DNA of 57,056 bases from an uncultured Oscillospiraceae bacterium (GCA_944385465.1 CALWXH010000004.1:1-57056), one strand, 5' to 3'; numbered from the stretch's first letter, positions 1 to 7,634 are shown. Notes: generated by a model from the letters alone, not told the origin. Translations and numbers: made by a program.

Positions 1-336
1 CCGGGAAAAGGCGCTGATGCTCTTCTCCGACAGCCGGGAAAAGGCCAGGTCCTTGTACTGCCGCAGGGCCCGGTGGACGAACTTGGTCTTGTAGTAGTAC
101 ATCAGTAGCTCCACCGCCAGGACGAGAACCAGGGCGGCCACGCTGATGCCCAGGGTGCGCCACAGCCGGGGCAGGTCGCCGGCGGCCATGATGTTGGTCA
201 CCTCCCCCAGCATCCAGGAGAAGAACAGCATCCCCCCGGTGCTCAGGATGATGAGGATGAGGGCCAGGGCGAAATTCAGCCGGTTGCCCTGGTAAAAGGC
301 GCGGGTGTACTCCCGGATGTCAGTGCTCTTTTTCAT
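1..336 (-). CDS. ABC transporter membrane/ATPase subunit, 5' part only
   Basis: The first 112 codons of a gene that runs off the left edge. The product begins MKKSTDIREYTRAFYQGNRL and shows two hydrophobic helices (about residues 20-40 and 55-80) followed by a YYYKTKFVHRALRQYKDLAF segment. This is the usual start of the transmembrane domain of an exporter-type ABC half-transporter. The ATPase part lies outside the window, so the substrate is unknown. The ATG overlaps the last 17 bases of the upstream XRE regulator gene, which suggests one operon and translational coupling. Confidence 0.7.
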   Translation of the reverse strand, partial: MKKSTDIREYTRAFYQGNRLNFALALILIILSTGGMLFFSWMLGEVTNIMAAGDLPRLWRTLGISVAALVLVLAVELLMYYYKTKFVHRALRQYKDLAFSRLSEKSISAFSR

Positions 337-1237
337 GCTTGTGTTCCTTCTTTCGCTGAATCTGTTCCTCGGTGAGTTCCAGGATGGGCCGCTCCCGTAC
401 GTCCCAGCCGTAGTTCCAGCCGTCGCTCCTCGACATGAACCACCGGGCGAAGTAGAGGAAGGGCACCAGACCGTGGTTGTCGTGAACGCAGTACACCTGG
501 GTAGGGCCGTCGTCCAGCTCCAGGGACCGGTCCCGCAGCAGCTGACAGTCCACCAGGCCGGGCAGCAGCCCCTCCACCCGCTCCAGGGGAAGGCCCGCCT
601 GCTTGGCCAGGGCAGAGGGGGTGTAGTAGCTGAACTTTTTATGGTAGAGAAAGAGCAGCAGTTCCAGGCAGCCCTCTTGAGACAGGAGGGCAAACAGCTT
701 CCGGTAGTCCCCGTTGGAGGCGAAGTGGGCCTCATACCCCTCCGGCGGCTCGGGCAGCAGCAGGTACATGGGGAAGTCCTCGGCGATGACCCCCAGAATC
801 ATCCCCTCGTCAGTGGTGAACTGGGAGCGCAGCCAGACCAATTCGTTGTCCGGCAGATCGGTTAGATAGCAGGTGGCCGCCACCGTCCTGCCTTCATCAC
901 TATTCAGGTATTGAGTGTCCATATAGAGGCCGAGCAGATTGGTGGCCAGCAGGTGGAAGAGCCGGTTCATCCGCTCATACCTGGGAACGGTCTGAAGCCA
1001 GCGGTTGAACTGCCGGTCAATGTTTTGCGGGGCGTCCTCACACCGGCCGAACAGGCCGTCCATGCTCACCCCCAGGCAGTCGGCCAGGGCGGGGAGGAGC
1101 TCCACGTCGGGGGCGCCCCCTTTCTCCCACTTGCTCACCGCCTGGGCGGACACCCCCACCATCTGGCCCAGCTGTTCCTGGGTCAGGCCCCGCTCTTTTC
1201 GCAGCCGGGCGATGCGTTCACTCAAATTGCAGTTCAT
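320..1237 (-). CDS. XRE-family transcriptional regulator with long C-terminal domain
   Basis: A DNA-binding regulator of 305 residues. Residues 1-60 form an XRE helix-turn-helix (LRKERGLTQEQLGQMVGVS, then AVSKWEKG). The remaining 240 residues are unlike a simple repressor and may sense a ligand or partner; I do not recognise the domain. An ATG six codons upstream (1255) has no ribosome-binding site. The chosen ATG at 1237 sits 6 nt behind GAGGTG. The gene overlaps the downstream ABC transporter gene by 17 bases, so local control of that transporter is likely, by inference. Confidence 0.75.
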   Translation of the reverse strand: MNCNLSERIARLRKERGLTQEQLGQMVGVSAQAVSKWEKGGAPDVELLPALADCLGVSMDGLFGRCEDAPQNIDRQFNRWLQTVPRYERMNRLFHLLATNLLGLYMDTQYLNSDEGRTVAATCYLTDLPDNELVWLRSQFTTDEGMILGVIAEDFPMYLLLPEPPEGYEAHFASNGDYRKLFALLSQEGCLELLLFLYHKKFSYYTPSALAKQAGLPLERVEGLLPGLVDCQLLRDRSLELDDGPTQVYCVHDNHGLVPFLYFARWFMSRSDGWNYGWDVRERPILELTEEQIQRKKEHKHEKEH

Positions 1238-1266
1238 GCAGACACCTCGTTTCATCTGTTGGTTGT

Positions 1267-1295
1267 ATCATACCACAAGCGTTGGTTGAAAACAA
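1267..1295 (-). promoter_or_regulatory. Sigma-A-type promoter for the XRE/ABC operon
   Basis: Reading leftward, TTGTTT (1295-1290) is followed after 17 bp by TATGAT (1272-1267), about 30 bp before the regulator's ribosome-binding site. Confidence 0.55.
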
Positions 1296-1359
1296 CAGAG
1301 GCAATCTTGATAAAATACAACCGATATTTGAAACTGCAAACAGCGCGGCGGAAGCCCCC

Positions 1360-1388
1360 TTGTCAGGAAGGGAAAAAACGGGTATGAT
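1360..1388 (+). promoter_or_regulatory. Sigma-A-type promoter for deoC
   Basis: TTGTCA (1360-1365), 17 bp, then TATGAT (1383-1388), ending 35 bp before the deoC start. Confidence 0.6.
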
Positions 1389-1423
1389 GGACTTCACAAC
1401 AAGGATTCCACGAGGTGAAGACA

Positions 1424-2089
1424 ATGGACGTGAAAAAAATCCTGGCCGCGGCGGACCACACCCTGCTGACCCAGACCGCCACCTGGGCGGAGATCCGGCA
1501 GATCTGCGATGACGGGGTGGCCTACGGCTGCGCCAGCGTGTGTATCCCCCCCAGCTATGTGAAGCAGGCGGCGGACTACCTGGGGGACAAGCTGCCGGTG
1601 TGCACCGTTATCGGCTTTCCCAACGGCTATTCCACCACCATGGTGAAGGTGTTTGAGGCCAAGGAGGCCATCGCCAACGGGGCCAGGGAGATCGACATGG
1701 TGGTCAACCTGGGCTGGGTGAAGGACGGGCTGTGGGAGCAGGTGCAGGAGGAGATCCAGGCGGTGAAACGGGCCTGCGGGACGCTGATCCTGAAGGTGAT
1801 CGTGGAGACCTGCCTGCTCACCCGGGAGGAGAAGATTCGCCTGTGCCAGATCGTGTCCGACAGCGGGGCGGACATCATCAAGACCTCCACCGGTTTTTCC
1901 ACCGGCGGCGCCACCCGGGAGGACGTGGCCCTGTTCAAGGCCCATGTGGCCCCCCATGTGAAGATCAAGGCCGCCGGGGGCATCGCCACCCTCCAGGACG
2001 CCTGGGACTTCCTGGAGCTGGGCGCCCACCGCCTGGGCACCAGCCGCATCGTCAAGCTGGTCAAAGAACAGCAGGCTGCGGGGGATTGA
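1424..2089 (+). CDS. deoC: Deoxyribose-phosphate aldolase
   Basis: Cleaves 2-deoxyribose-5-phosphate to glyceraldehyde-3-phosphate and acetaldehyde in cytoplasmic deoxynucleoside salvage. The 221-residue product has the family landmarks: Asp91 in REIDMVVN, the Schiff-base Lys153 in [13 protein letters not shown], and the second lysine Lys182 in VKIKAAGGI. Length is normal for the short DeoC class. A GTG at 1415 is in frame, but GAGGTG 6 nt before the ATG at 1424 supports the later start. No other deo genes (deoD, deoB, pdp) are next to it; it appears to have its own promoter. Confidence 0.93.
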   Translation: MDVKKILAAADHTLLTQTATWAEIRQICDDGVAYGCASVCIPPSYVKQAADYLGDKLPVCTVIGFPNGYSTTMVKVFEAKEAIANGAREIDMVVNLGWVKDGLWEQVQEEIQAVKRACGTLILKVIVETCLLTREEKIRLCQIVSDSGADIIKTSTGFSTGGATREDVALFKAHVAPHVKIKAAGGIATLQDAWDFLELGAHRLGTSRIVKLVKEQQAAGD

Positions 2090-2113
2090 TGATGGCCCGC
2101 TCTGTCCCGGGCC

Positions 2114-2144
2114 CCGCAAAAACCAGGCGAAGGGGTTTTTGCGG
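2114..2144. terminator. Hairpin downstream of deoC
   Basis: CCGCAAAAACC (2114-2124) pairs with GGTTTTTGCGG (2134-2144). The T tract is inside the stem rather than after it, so this is a plausible but atypical terminator. Confidence 0.4.
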
Positions 2145-2182
2145 CGGCGAGGGGAAGGGGCGTTGTGACGGCGGCTGAACGA

Positions 2183-2219
2183 TGTCGGGATATGTCGGCA
2201 TCTGTCGCAATAGGTCGAA
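2183..2219 (+). promoter_or_regulatory. Four tandem 0A-box-like repeats with 10-bp phasing
   Basis: TGTCG occurs at 2183, 2193 and 2203, and a fourth unit GGTCGAA at 2213, each exactly 10 bp from the last. The Spo0A box consensus is TGTCGAA. The array lies about 45 bp upstream of a TAAAAT -10 element (2261-2266) that lacks a good -35. It precedes a gene for a Spo0A-type DNA-binding domain, so binding by Spo0A or by that protein is the natural reading. Confidence 0.6.
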
Positions 2220-2303
2220 TTTCACGAATAAAGCATCTTTTCTTTCCCCCTTTTTTGCGGTAAAATGTGCGCAGAGAGAACGGGAGAATGGGAGGGCGAA
2301 ACC

Positions 2304-2669
2304 TTGCTGTACCGCAAAGAGAACTTCCGCGCCATAGAGGGAATGCTTCACACGATGGGGCTGTATGGGCCGTCCATTGCCCTGAAGCAGATGATCTGCG
2401 CTGTGGAGCTGGCCCACGAGGATATGAAGCTGTTGCAGAACGTGACCAAGGGGCTGTACACCCGGGTGGCGGACTACTTCGGCAACACCAATACGGCTGC
2501 GGTGGAGCGGAACCTGCGGGCCCTCCGGGACAAGATGTGGGAGAAATGCGACCGCGCGCACTTTGAGAGAATTGCCTGTTATCCGATTGTGGTGAAGCCC
2601 TCCACCGGCGAGCTGATTGACATGATCCGCTATTACATGGAGATAAACGGCATGTTCCCGGATGAATGA
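2304..2669 (+). CDS. Stand-alone Spo0A C-terminal-type DNA-binding protein
   Basis: A 121-residue protein that matches the sigma-A-contacting DNA-binding effector domain of Spo0A along most of its length. Landmarks are IEGMLHTMGLYGPSIALKQM, then LQNVTKGLYTRVADYFGNT, TAAVERNLRALRDKMW, and a C-terminal GELIDMIRYYMEI. There is no receiver domain and so no phosphorylation site. Start: an in-frame ATG at 2265 has no ribosome-binding site. A TTG at 2304 has GGGAGGG 7 nt upstream and is preferred. It may modulate sporulation or stationary-phase genes by competing at 0A boxes; the role is inferred. Confidence 0.7.
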   Translation: MLYRKENFRAIEGMLHTMGLYGPSIALKQMICAVELAHEDMKLLQNVTKGLYTRVADYFGNTNTAAVERNLRALRDKMWEKCDRAHFERIACYPIVVKPSTGELIDMIRYYMEINGMFPDE

Positions 2670-2737
2670 GCGCAGGGCTGCGCAAAAAGAAAACCGGGTC
2701 ACCGTCACAGTGACCCGATCATAGGGATGTACGATAA

Positions 2738-2770
2738 GATCCGGCGCGGGGAACCGCGCCGGATCGTTTT
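2738..2770. terminator. Strong hairpin terminator between convergent genes
   Basis: GATCCGGCGCGG (2738-2749), GGAA loop, CCGCGCCGGATC (2754-2765), then GTTTT. A smaller hairpin (GGGTCAC...GTGACCC) lies just upstream. It lies between the Spo0A-like gene and the convergent DUF4364 gene. Confidence 0.75.
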
Positions 2771-2795
2771 ATGCCGGAAGGCTTTTGATTCCCGG

Positions 2796-3335
2796 TTATG
2801 GGTGCTTCTGGGGATCCTCCGAGAGCAGAACCCCCAGGATCCCGTTGTAGATTTGGTCCGGATGCCGGGTGAAACGGTCCGCGATCTGGGCGCCGTCCGC
2901 CCGGCTGGGCGCCAGCAGGGAGAGGGAGAAGACCCCGCCCTGATCATCGTCCAGTTCCAGGCAGACCCGGACCGCGCCATCGGGCAGATCCTCCAGGCGG
3001 CTGCGCACCTGGGCGTCGCGCTTCCACGCGGCGTTCAGCGCGGCCAGGCGTTGGTCGCACCGTTTGCGCACCACAGGGGAGAGGCTGCTCTCCCCGTCGG
3101 TACAGGCCCGCTGGCCCTTGTCGGTGATGGAGTAGAATTCGCCGTCCTGAACCAGGTGGCCGCTGTCCAGCAGTTCCGGCACCGCCTCCGCGTAGAGAAA
3201 GTAGTCCACACCCGCGTCGCACATGCAGAGATCGGTGAGGGTGGAAAAATCAATGGGGGCCGCGACCCGTGCCATAATGTAGAGGATCAGAAGTTTGATG
3301 TCCAGTTTTCCGTGAATGAAACCCATGCGAGCCAA
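2796..3335 (-). CDS. DUF4364 family protein
   Basis: A 179-residue protein of the clostridial DUF4364 family, which resembles winged-helix regulators. The N-terminal half (HGKLDIKLLILYIMARVAAP, then DFSTLTDLC) looks like a PadR/MarR-style winged helix, with ITDKGQRACT as a likely wing. The C-terminal half is a small alpha/beta domain. The start is a TTG at 3335 with GAGGA 7 nt upstream; the ATG three codons later is too far from that site. It is a single gene converging on the Spo0A-like gene. Function is unknown. Confidence 0.75.
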   Translation of the reverse strand: MARMGFIHGKLDIKLLILYIMARVAAPIDFSTLTDLCMCDAGVDYFLYAEAVPELLDSGHLVQDGEFYSITDKGQRACTDGESSLSPVVRKRCDQRLAALNAAWKRDAQVRSRLEDLPDGAVRVCLELDDDQGGVFSLSLLAPSRADGAQIADRFTRHPDQIYNGILGVLLSEDPQKHP

Positions 3336-3455
3336 AGAAGATTCCTCGTCGGGCCGGCCGGGGATGACGGGGCGGCACCGGCTATTGCCGGTTGCCGTTT
3401 ATATCGGATTTCCGGGGGGGTTACAAGGGGAATCTGAAGCGGGGGGCCGGAGACG

Positions 3456-4007
3456 TCAGGATTTCTCCAGCTGCAGCCGGACATTCCGGGTGATGAACAG
3501 GTGGTACAGCCTGGTGAGATACTCCCAGGTGAGCCGGTCAAGGGCCCCTGTCACTGGGATACCGGCCAGGGCCTGGAGTGTGCGCAGATCAGCCTGCGTG
3601 CCGCCCCTGTTGGTCTGGTCTGCCTGGCAGGGGGAAAAGTTTGCGACCCGTTTGGAGAGGGAACACAGCATGGCCTGGGCAATGGCGATCTGCTCCCCGG
3701 ACTGCTCCGGCGCGGCGGAAAACTCCCCGTGGGGGAGCACCTGAAGCGGTGCAGGCGGGCCGTACTTCATCAGATCCTCCCGGTATGCCGCCGTGACGGC
3801 ATACCAGGTGTCATGGTCTACTTTTCCGGTCACCGGCAGCCCGGAATCCCGCTGGAAGATCATAACGGCCTCCAGCGTGGGCTCATCGAAGATACCGGTG
3901 GGCTTCAACCGGGGCAGGGCGGGGCGGTGCGCCGCCAGGTAGTCCAGCATTTGCTGCAAGTCCCGGATGGAGGCGGATGCTGCGGCGGTGGATTCCATGA
4001 GCGTCAT
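3456..4007 (-). CDS. Protein with two peptidoglycan-binding (PG_binding_1) domains
   Basis: A 183-residue protein built from two PG_binding_1-like repeats. The first (about residues 14-75) has PTGIFDEPTLEAVMIFQ and VTGKVDHDTW. The second (about 105-175) has DLRTLQALAGIPVTGALDRL and TWEYLTRLY. No signal peptide or catalytic domain is visible, so it is probably a scaffold that binds cell wall or cortex from the mother-cell side. It is the last gene of a three-gene operon; the gene before it ends 5 bp upstream and carries two similar repeats. Confidence 0.75.
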   Translation of the reverse strand: MTLMESTAAASASIRDLQQMLDYLAAHRPALPRLKPTGIFDEPTLEAVMIFQRDSGLPVTGKVDHDTWYAVTAAYREDLMKYGPPAPLQVLPHGEFSAAPEQSGEQIAIAQAMLCSLSKRVANFSPCQADQTNRGGTQADLRTLQALAGIPVTGALDRLTWEYLTRLYHLFITRNVRLQLEKS

Positions 4008-4012
4008 CTCCT

Positions 4013-5188
4013 TCAGGAAGAATAGGTGAGGACAAAGCCGGGGTACTGTCCGGACAGGACCTGGGACTCAATTTCCTCCGGCGTCAGGGGCAGCTTTTCA
4101 TCGGCCAGCAGCGTGCGGGCCACCGCCACATAGGCGTCATAGATCGCCAGCCAGGTCTCCTGGTCCACGATGCCAGTGGGCGCCAGCCCGAGATAGCGCT
4201 GGGCGTCCTGAACCGCCTGGCGGGTTTTCGCCCCGAAAATCCCGTCGATATCCAGGGTGGGGAAGTTGTACAGGACCTGACCCAGGACGGCGATGAAAAA
4301 CTGCAGCGCGGAAACCGCCGGGCCCCGGCTGCCCTCCCAGAGGGTGGCGCCGCTCCCCGGCACCTGTATCCGGGTGAACTGCTGACCCTCGCTCGCCAGC
4401 TCGGACAGCTTTGTCACCCCAACGTAGAGGAAGACCAGCTTATACCAGGTCGCCCGGCCGACGATGCCGTCCACGCTCAGACCGAAGATCCGTTGGAATT
4501 CCCGGACGGCCCGCTCCGTCTGGGAACCGAAGATCCCATCCACCGGGCTGACGCGGGGGATGGCGGGATAATTCCGCCCCACCCGGTTGAGCATGGTCTG
4601 CAGAACCACCACATACTCGCCGGAGGAGCCCCGGCGCAGCGGGTATCCGGGGTAAGATTCCCTCAGATCCCGCACCGGGGCGGAGGTGACCAGCTCAATG
4701 TCCTGGCCGTAGTAGTGGCGCAGGATGGACATGGCGTCATAGCCCTGTTTGGCCAGATCTTCGCTTCCCCACTGGGAAAGTCCGTCGCAGGTCACGGTGG
4801 TGCCGTTGCAGAACCGGGCGGACAGGGGCTCCACATAGCCCCGGCGGCGGATATAGGAGGTGAACAGCTCATCCACCAGACGGTCCACATTTTCAAATGT
4901 GCTCCTGCCCTTGATGAACTTCTGGTCGTTGGCGGGGGAGGCGGTGATGTCAAAATCATAGCCCCGGCTGCGGTAATACTCCGTATACACCCGGTTCAGC
5001 GCAAAGGAGATCTGGGCCAGAATGTTGGCGCGCAGCGCCGCCTCGGACCAGGTGGGATAGATCTCGCTGGAGGCCACGTTTTTGATGTAGTCAGGAAAGG
5101 AAACCGTGACGTTTTCTGCCCCCTGGGTCGCCGGCGCCAGGTGGACTGTGATGTATTGCGGGATATAAGGAATGACGTTGAACGGCAT
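4013..5188 (-). CDS. SpoIID/LytB-like domain with two peptidoglycan-binding domains
   Basis: A 391-residue protein. Residues 15-170 resemble the SpoIID/LytB domain (SEIYPTWSEAALRANILAQI, then LNRVYTEYYRSRGYDFDIT, and CDGLSQWGSEDLAKQGY before SILRHYYG). SpoIID is a lytic transglycosylase of forespore engulfment. Residues 180-260 and 285-360 are PG_binding_1 repeats, each with a DGIFG motif. Unlike SpoIID itself there is no N-terminal membrane anchor or signal peptide, so it should stay in the mother-cell cytoplasm or act at the spore surface. It is the middle gene of a spore-type operon. Confidence 0.75.
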   Translation of the reverse strand: MPFNVIPYIPQYITVHLAPATQGAENVTVSFPDYIKNVASSEIYPTWSEAALRANILAQISFALNRVYTEYYRSRGYDFDITASPANDQKFIKGRSTFENVDRLVDELFTSYIRRRGYVEPLSARFCNGTTVTCDGLSQWGSEDLAKQGYDAMSILRHYYGQDIELVTSAPVRDLRESYPGYPLRRGSSGEYVVVLQTMLNRVGRNYPAIPRVSPVDGIFGSQTERAVREFQRIFGLSVDGIVGRATWYKLVFLYVGVTKLSELASEGQQFTRIQVPGSGATLWEGSRGPAVSALQFFIAVLGQVLYNFPTLDIDGIFGAKTRQAVQDAQRYLGLAPTGIVDQETWLAIYDAYVAVARTLLADEKLPLTPEEIESQVLSGQYPGFVLTYSS

Positions 5189-5202
5189 GGCGGTGTCCCC
5201 CC

Positions 5203-5583
5203 TTACAGCGGCTGCGGAGTCACGACGGTGATCTCTTCTTCCGCGCCTTGGGCCTGCCTTGGGATCATGGGCACATCCTGGACGGTCTGGATCCCGGGGA
5301 ATACCTGCAGATCCAGATAGACCTCCATCTCATACTCCGGATGCTCCACCATGAGCAGATAGTTGGAGAAGGGTATGCCGCCGTTGGGAGTCAGACCCAC
5401 GCTGGCCTCCGGGGCCTCCAGGGTAAATGGCCCGGCCAGACCGCTCTCATCTGTGATCCTCGCGGCAAGGAGTTGATACCGGCCGTCAGGCTGGGCGCTG
5501 GCCACCACCGCGGTGGCGCCCGGAACCGGAAACTGCGCCCTGGACAAAAAAGTGCGCACAAGCAGCGTGCCCGTTCCTTCCAT
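5203..5583 (-). CDS. Small beta-rich protein, first gene of the spore wall operon
   Basis: A 126-residue protein with a carboxypeptidase-regulatory/SpaA-like beta-sandwich pattern: GTLLVRTFLSRAQFPVPGAT, then ITDESGLAGPFTLEAPE and MVEHPEYEMEVYLDLQVFPG. No signal peptide is visible. The ribosome-binding site is a perfect AAGGAGG upstream of ATG 5583. Its place in front of two peptidoglycan-binding proteins suggests a structural role in the spore cortex or coat; I cannot assign a function. Confidence 0.6.
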   Translation of the reverse strand: MEGTGTLLVRTFLSRAQFPVPGATAVVASAQPDGRYQLLAARITDESGLAGPFTLEAPEASVGLTPNGGIPFSNYLLMVEHPEYEMEVYLDLQVFPGIQTVQDVPMIPRQAQGAEEEITVVTPQPL

Positions 5584-5614
5584 AAAGGGGATCCTCCTTC
5601 TTCAAAATCGATTC

Positions 5615-5642
5615 AGTATATGAACGGGAGAATAAAATATGA
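5615..5642 (-). promoter_or_regulatory. Possible sporulation (SigE/SigK-like) promoter of the spore wall operon
   Basis: Reading leftward, TCATATT (5642-5636) fits the SigE -35 consensus. After 13 bp comes CATATACT (5622-5615), close to SigE/SigK -10 sequences. Usual spacing is nearer 14, so this is a candidate only. Confidence 0.4.
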
Positions 5643-5647
5643 AATGA

Positions 5648-5666
5648 TTGTTAAAAAAATTGACAA
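5648..5666 (+). promoter_or_regulatory. Rex-like operator overlapping the rex -35
   Basis: TTGTTAAAAAAATTGACAA is close to the clostridial Rex palindrome TTGTTAA-N4-TTAACAA, with one mismatch and one extra central base. Its right arm is the TTGACA -35 of the rex promoter, which suggests NADH-sensitive autorepression. Confidence 0.55.
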
Positions 5667-5688
5667 GTCAACTGGAATGAGGTACAAT
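5660..5688 (+). promoter_or_regulatory. Sigma-A promoter for rex
   Basis: TTGACA (5660-5665), 17 bp, TACAAT (5683-5688); consensus apart from one base. It lies 45 bp upstream of the rex ATG. Confidence 0.75.
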
Positions 5689-5733
5689 ACAGACATTAAA
5701 GCTCATTAACAAGCAGAGATTGGTGAGACAGAC

Positions 5734-6375
5734 ATGAAAAAAGACAAAATATCTTCTGCGGTGATTCGCCGTCTGCCCAGGTATTACCGCCACCTGGACG
5801 ATCTCTATCAGAATGGCACGGTGCGGATCTCCTCCGGCGCCCTGGCAAAATCCATGGGGCTGACCGCGTCCCAGATCCGGCAGGACCTGTCCTGTTTCGG
5901 CGGCTTTGGACAGCAGGGATATGGCTACAATGTGGAGCGGCTGAGAGGCGAGGTGGCCGACATTCTGGGGATGAACCGTGCCCACACTGTGGTGATCCTG
6001 GGAGCGGGCAACCTGGGCCGCGCCCTGATTGAAAACTTCCCCTTCCGGGCCAATGGCTTCCGCCTACTGGCCGCGTTTGACGTGGACCCCGTGCTGGTGG
6101 GAACCCGGCTGGGCGGAGTGCCGGTGTACCACGCCCAGATGCTGGAATCCTACATGCGGGAGCACAGGGTGAACGTGGGCGTACTTACGGTGCCTGGATC
6201 CGTGGCTGTGGAGTCGGCCATGCAGCTGTACCAGTGCGGGATCCAGGGGATCTGGAACTTTACCAACATCGAGCTGCCGGAGCAGGAGATGGAGACGGTC
6301 AAGGTGGAGAACGTCCATTTTGCCGACAGCCTCCTGACACTTAGCTACATGATTTCAACTGAGGAGCAGTCATGA
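5734..6375 (+). CDS. rex: Redox-sensing transcriptional repressor Rex
   Basis: Senses the NADH/NAD+ ratio and represses fermentation and electron-transfer genes when NADH is low. The 213-residue product has the Rex winged helix at residues 5-60 (VIRRLPRYYRHLDDLYQNG, then GLTASQIRQDLSCFGGFGQQ). A Rossmann domain follows, with GAGNLGRALI at residues 90-99 and FDVDP after the second strand. Length and order are normal for the family. The promoter carries a Rex-like operator. The stop overlaps the start of an SLH-domain gene (ATGA), so the two are co-translated. Confidence 0.95.
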   Translation: MKKDKISSAVIRRLPRYYRHLDDLYQNGTVRISSGALAKSMGLTASQIRQDLSCFGGFGQQGYGYNVERLRGEVADILGMNRAHTVVILGAGNLGRALIENFPFRANGFRLLAAFDVDPVLVGTRLGGVPVYHAQMLESYMREHRVNVGVLTVPGSVAVESAMQLYQCGIQGIWNFTNIELPEQEMETVKVENVHFADSLLTLSYMISTEEQS

Positions 6376-7427
6376 AACGAAAGATCATTTATTCGGCTCT
6401 GGCCTGCGGACTGGCCGTTACCCTGGGGGGCGCGGCGCTGGCCTCTTCCGCGGATGAGTCCCTGATTTCTCGCAGCTATCTGGAGGGAACCTTTCTTCAG
6501 GAGCTGACGCAGGAGATCGGGGACTGGGTTGACGCGGCTTTTTCACCGATTTACGAAGATGCCCAGGACGAACTGGACCGGATCGGCCAGGGGTATCTGA
6601 GCAGTCTGGATTCGCCGGCTGTCCCCATTCCCGAGGGATGGTCCGGCAGTGACCAGTTCGTCGCACAGACCGGCAGGGCCGGGGATACCGTCACTCTGAA
6701 GCCGGGCTCCGGAATTTACTGGAACTCCGGCAGCGCCTCCGCCAGCGGTGTGCTGGTGGATGTGACCGACGGGGAAGAGGTGAGGGCAGGCGGCCCGCTG
6801 GAAAGCGGCCACCGCTATCTGGCGGCAGAGGATCCGGTGACCATCACAGTTTCCTCCCAGCAGGCTGGCTGGTCTGTGGAGGGGATCTGGTCTGCCACTG
6901 CGGAGCAGGAACCGCCCGGCCCTGTGGATGAGCCGCTGCCCTTTACCGACGTGTCGGAAGATGACTGGTACTACGATGAAGTGAAATTTGTGGTGGACAA
7001 CGGCCTCATGGTGGGCACGTCTGACACCTCCTTTGAGCCGGAGGCTCAGTCGACCCGTGTCATGGTGTGGACCATTCTGGCCCGGATGGACGGCGAGACC
7101 ATCGCCGGGGCAAACTGGGCGCAGGATGCCAGGGAATGGGCTGTGGACAACAAAGTGTCCGACGGCAGCGGCGGGGACAACTTCATCACCCGGGAAGAGT
7201 TGGTCACCATGCTCTGGCGCTATGAGGGGCAGCCCAACGGAACCGGGAACCTGAATGGTTTTTCTGACGCCGGCGCCATATCCGATTGGGCGGAGGAGGC
7301 CATGAGCTGGAGTGTGGGCACCGGCCTCATCCTGGGAGATGAGGATGGGCTGACGCCCAAGGCCACGGCGACCCGCGCCCAGATCGCGGCCATCCTCATG
7401 CGTTATTGCGAAAACGTGGCCCAGTGA
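6372..7427 (+). CDS. Secreted S-layer homology (SLH) domain protein
   Basis: A 351-residue exported protein, probably attached to secondary cell-wall polymer. It has a signal peptide (KRKIIYSALACGLAVTLGGA, cleaved near ALASSAD). An unrecognised N-terminal region (about 30-185) contains a glycine/serine-rich beta part, TVTLKPGSGIYWNSGSAS. Three SLH repeats follow at about 190-350 (FTDVSEDDWYYDEVKFVVDN; a middle repeat with FITREELVTMLWRYEG; FSDAGAISDWAEEAMSWSV with TRAQIAAILMRY). It overlaps rex by 4 bases, an unusual pairing of a redox repressor with a surface protein. Confidence 0.85.
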   Translation: MKRKIIYSALACGLAVTLGGAALASSADESLISRSYLEGTFLQELTQEIGDWVDAAFSPIYEDAQDELDRIGQGYLSSLDSPAVPIPEGWSGSDQFVAQTGRAGDTVTLKPGSGIYWNSGSASASGVLVDVTDGEEVRAGGPLESGHRYLAAEDPVTITVSSQQAGWSVEGIWSATAEQEPPGPVDEPLPFTDVSEDDWYYDEVKFVVDNGLMVGTSDTSFEPEAQSTRVMVWTILARMDGETIAGANWAQDAREWAVDNKVSDGSGGDNFITREELVTMLWRYEGQPNGTGNLNGFSDAGAISDWAEEAMSWSVGTGLILGDEDGLTPKATATRAQIAAILMRYCENVAQ

Positions 7428-7502
7428 CCAGGCCGCAAATCCACGGAAAATGAGACGGCGTAAGCCGCCGGATTGCTGCCCTAAAATTTTTCAAAAAAAG
7501 AC

Positions 7503-7531
7503 TTGCATTTTCTTTTCAGCTGTGCTATCAT
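7503..7531 (+). promoter_or_regulatory. Promoter for tRNA-Arg
   Basis: TTGCAT (7503-7508), 17 bp, TATCAT (7526-7531), 24 bp before the mature tRNA 5' end. Confidence 0.6.
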
Positions 7532-7555
7532 AATTAAGCTGTCTGAGGGCAGTAT

Positions 7556-7632
7556 GCGGCTGTAGCTCAGCTGGATAGAGTGTTTGGCTACGAACCAAAA
7601 GGTCGGGGGTTCGAATCCCTTCAGCCGTACCA
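7556..7632 (+). tRNA. tRNA-Arg (anticodon ACG)
   Basis: A cloverleaf folds by eye. The acceptor GCGGCTG pairs with CAGCCGT (first pair G-U). The D arm holds TAGCTCAGCTGGATAGAG. The anticodon stem TTTGG/CCAAA closes the loop CTACGAA with ACG at positions 34-36. The T loop is TTCGAAT. The CCA end is encoded (7630-7632). ACG is normally deaminated to ICG to read CGU, CGC and CGA. Confidence 0.93.
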
Positions 7633-7634
7633 GT

